A stretch of DNA of 60,484 nt from Qingrenia yutianensis. Its GTDB lineage: Bacteria; Bacillota; Clostridia; UMGS1810. Below, piece by piece: positions 59,750 to 60,484 of this stretch (positions are counted from its first letter, which is position 1; each line of letters opens with the position of its first letter). Below the pieces are notes generated by a model that was not told where the DNA came from, did no database searches, and saw nothing but the letters and a program-made list of their open reading frames with translations. The position numbers were made by a program, and so were the translations under genes. The stretch covers positions 1-60,484 of the forward strand of contig NZ_JACRTE010000011.1 of NCBI RefSeq assembly GCF_014385105.1, in the 5' to 3' direction.

Positions 59750-60484
59750 TCACACACTCATTCCCTGCATTCCCTGCGATAATGACGGCTCTGACATTTC
59801 TTCCTCGGTTTTGATGTAATATGTATTTGAATACTCCCAGAAATGAACATATATATTCCCGTCCGAGGTTGATATTTCGCGCTGTTCAAAGCCCTCACCC
59901 CAGCCGTCCGAAAATTGTCCGACGCAGTATTCTTTAAGATTGTCAAGTTCCTCCGCATCCAAGTTTTCTGTGAGCAGACATTTTGCAACTCCAAGCAGTT
60001 TCCCGTTATACATTTCCACTGCCGGGGTAATCTTATATACTTTTTCCTTAACCTTTCCTGCATCAAGATATTCTGCCAAGCCCCGTTCCGTTTCAAACCT
60101 GTTTTCACGCTGAACAGCTTCTCTGATTTCGGCAACATAATCGTTTTCGTCCACGCTCTCCTCCGCATCACACTCATAATCCCATCTTGTCACATTGAGC
60201 GGAACATATAAGTTTAGTTCGATGTTTGCCCTTTGCCTCATTTCCATAGTCTGCTGTTTTTTTATGTATTCGCCGACCTGCGGCGCATATGCCTTGTATC
60301 TTGCATAGTCATACCCCTGAGTGTCAACCATAAGTCCGTCACCGTTTTTGTTGATTATGAGAATACCGTTTGTATATTTATCGCTTCGCTCGTAATTTTT
60401 CTTATTGTATTCTTTCAAAATATCGGAATACTCGCCGTTTCGGATTATTTCAAACTCGCTGTCTTGTACATATACAACCTCGTC
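59750..60484 (-). CDS. Unknown element protein with GMSV tail (5' truncated by window edge)
   Basis: The reading frame is open to the window edge (visible start EVVYVQDSEFEIIRNGEYSD), so the gene begins beyond it. The visible 244 residues are soluble and acidic, with segments NGILIINKNGDGLMVDTQGY, IELNLYVPLNVTRWDYECD, YKITPAVEMYNGKLLGVAK and VHFWEYSNTYYIKTEEEM. The end is SLSQGMQGMSV, a variant of the GMSM tail seen in the plus-strand genes. No catalytic motif is recognised. Confidence 0.65.
   Translation of the reverse strand, partial: DEVVYVQDSEFEIIRNGEYSDILKEYNKKNYERSDKYTNGILIINKNGDGLMVDTQGYDYARYKAYAPQVGEYIKKQQTMEMRQRANIELNLYVPLNVTRWDYECDAEESVDENDYVAEIREAVQRENRFETERGLAEYLDAGKVKEKVYKITPAVEMYNGKLLGVAKCLLTENLDAEELDNLKEYCVGQFSDGWGEGFEQREISTSDGNIYVHFWEYSNTYYIKTEEEMSEPSLSQGMQGMSV

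Noticed and set aside
1..60484. CRISPR arrays, tRNA genes and transposase-type insertion sequences
   Set aside because: None seen on reading either strand. The short repeats found are antitoxin repeats, operators or hairpins.

Overview
The window looks like chromosome of a gut-type, Gram-positive Clostridia bacterium (Oscillospirales or Lachnospirales-like). The reasons are strong AGGAGG ribosome sites, many TTG and GTG starts, S-layer homology (SLH) anchors, cohesin/dockerin modules, and conjugative genes of the Clostridioides difficile CD1108-CD1115 type. No tRNA, rRNA, CRISPR array or transposase-type insertion sequence was seen. Much of the sequence is mobile or accessory DNA.

Region 1 (1-5022) holds the 3' end of an SLH surface protein, then a compact radical SAM mobile pair module (MarR regulator plus two radical SAM proteins) behind a promoter with an inverted-repeat operator, then a secreted InlB-repeat protein. 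Region 2 (5041-17625) is the transfer core of a CD111x-type integrative conjugative element: VirD4, Maff2, VirB6/TrbL, PrgI, VirB4 and an NlpC/P60 protein, ending in a tyrosine integrase. No relaxase is visible. Its cargo includes a type III toxin-antitoxin (ToxN/AbiQ toxin with three pseudoknot RNA repeats), an orphan DNA methyltransferase and a diguanylate cyclase. Region 3 (17658-18392) has two small genes, one of them SLOG-like.

Region 4 (18441-26305, minus strand) is one tightly coupled operon: TetR regulator, two ABC proteins of the siderophore-transporter type, two small methyltransferases, a metallo-hydrolase, an LCM-like methyltransferase and a thiazoline-carboxylate hydrolase-like protein. 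Region 5 (26327-36702) encodes a surface assembly. It has a cohesin-like/SLH anchor, two leucine-rich-repeat proteins and a subtilisin-like protease that each end in a cohesin-like domain plus a dockerin, and one small cohesin-like protein. Regions 4 and 5 share an operator, GTTAG-N6-CTAAC, found once before the ABC genes and three times in the divergent promoter region of the surface genes. It resembles DtxR/IdeR iron boxes, so I propose a single (probably iron-responsive) regulon for nutrient capture and import.

Region 6 (36986-43854) has regulators, a highly structured roughly 390-nt candidate noncoding RNA, a small DUF6870-like protein and three tandem large serine recombinases. Region 7 (43941-60484) starts with an ATPase behind a strong promoter overlapped by a 36-bp operator. 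It continues as a composite of Tad/Flp pilus genes (prepilin peptidase, CpaB, CpaE, CpaF, TadB, TadC, TadE-like) and conjugation genes (VirB2-like, TrbL, PrgI, VirB4-N-like). Several unknown proteins here end in the same short GMSM-like tail. Near 59490 a plus-strand and a minus-strand gene collide in a way that suggests a rearrangement or assembly breakpoint.
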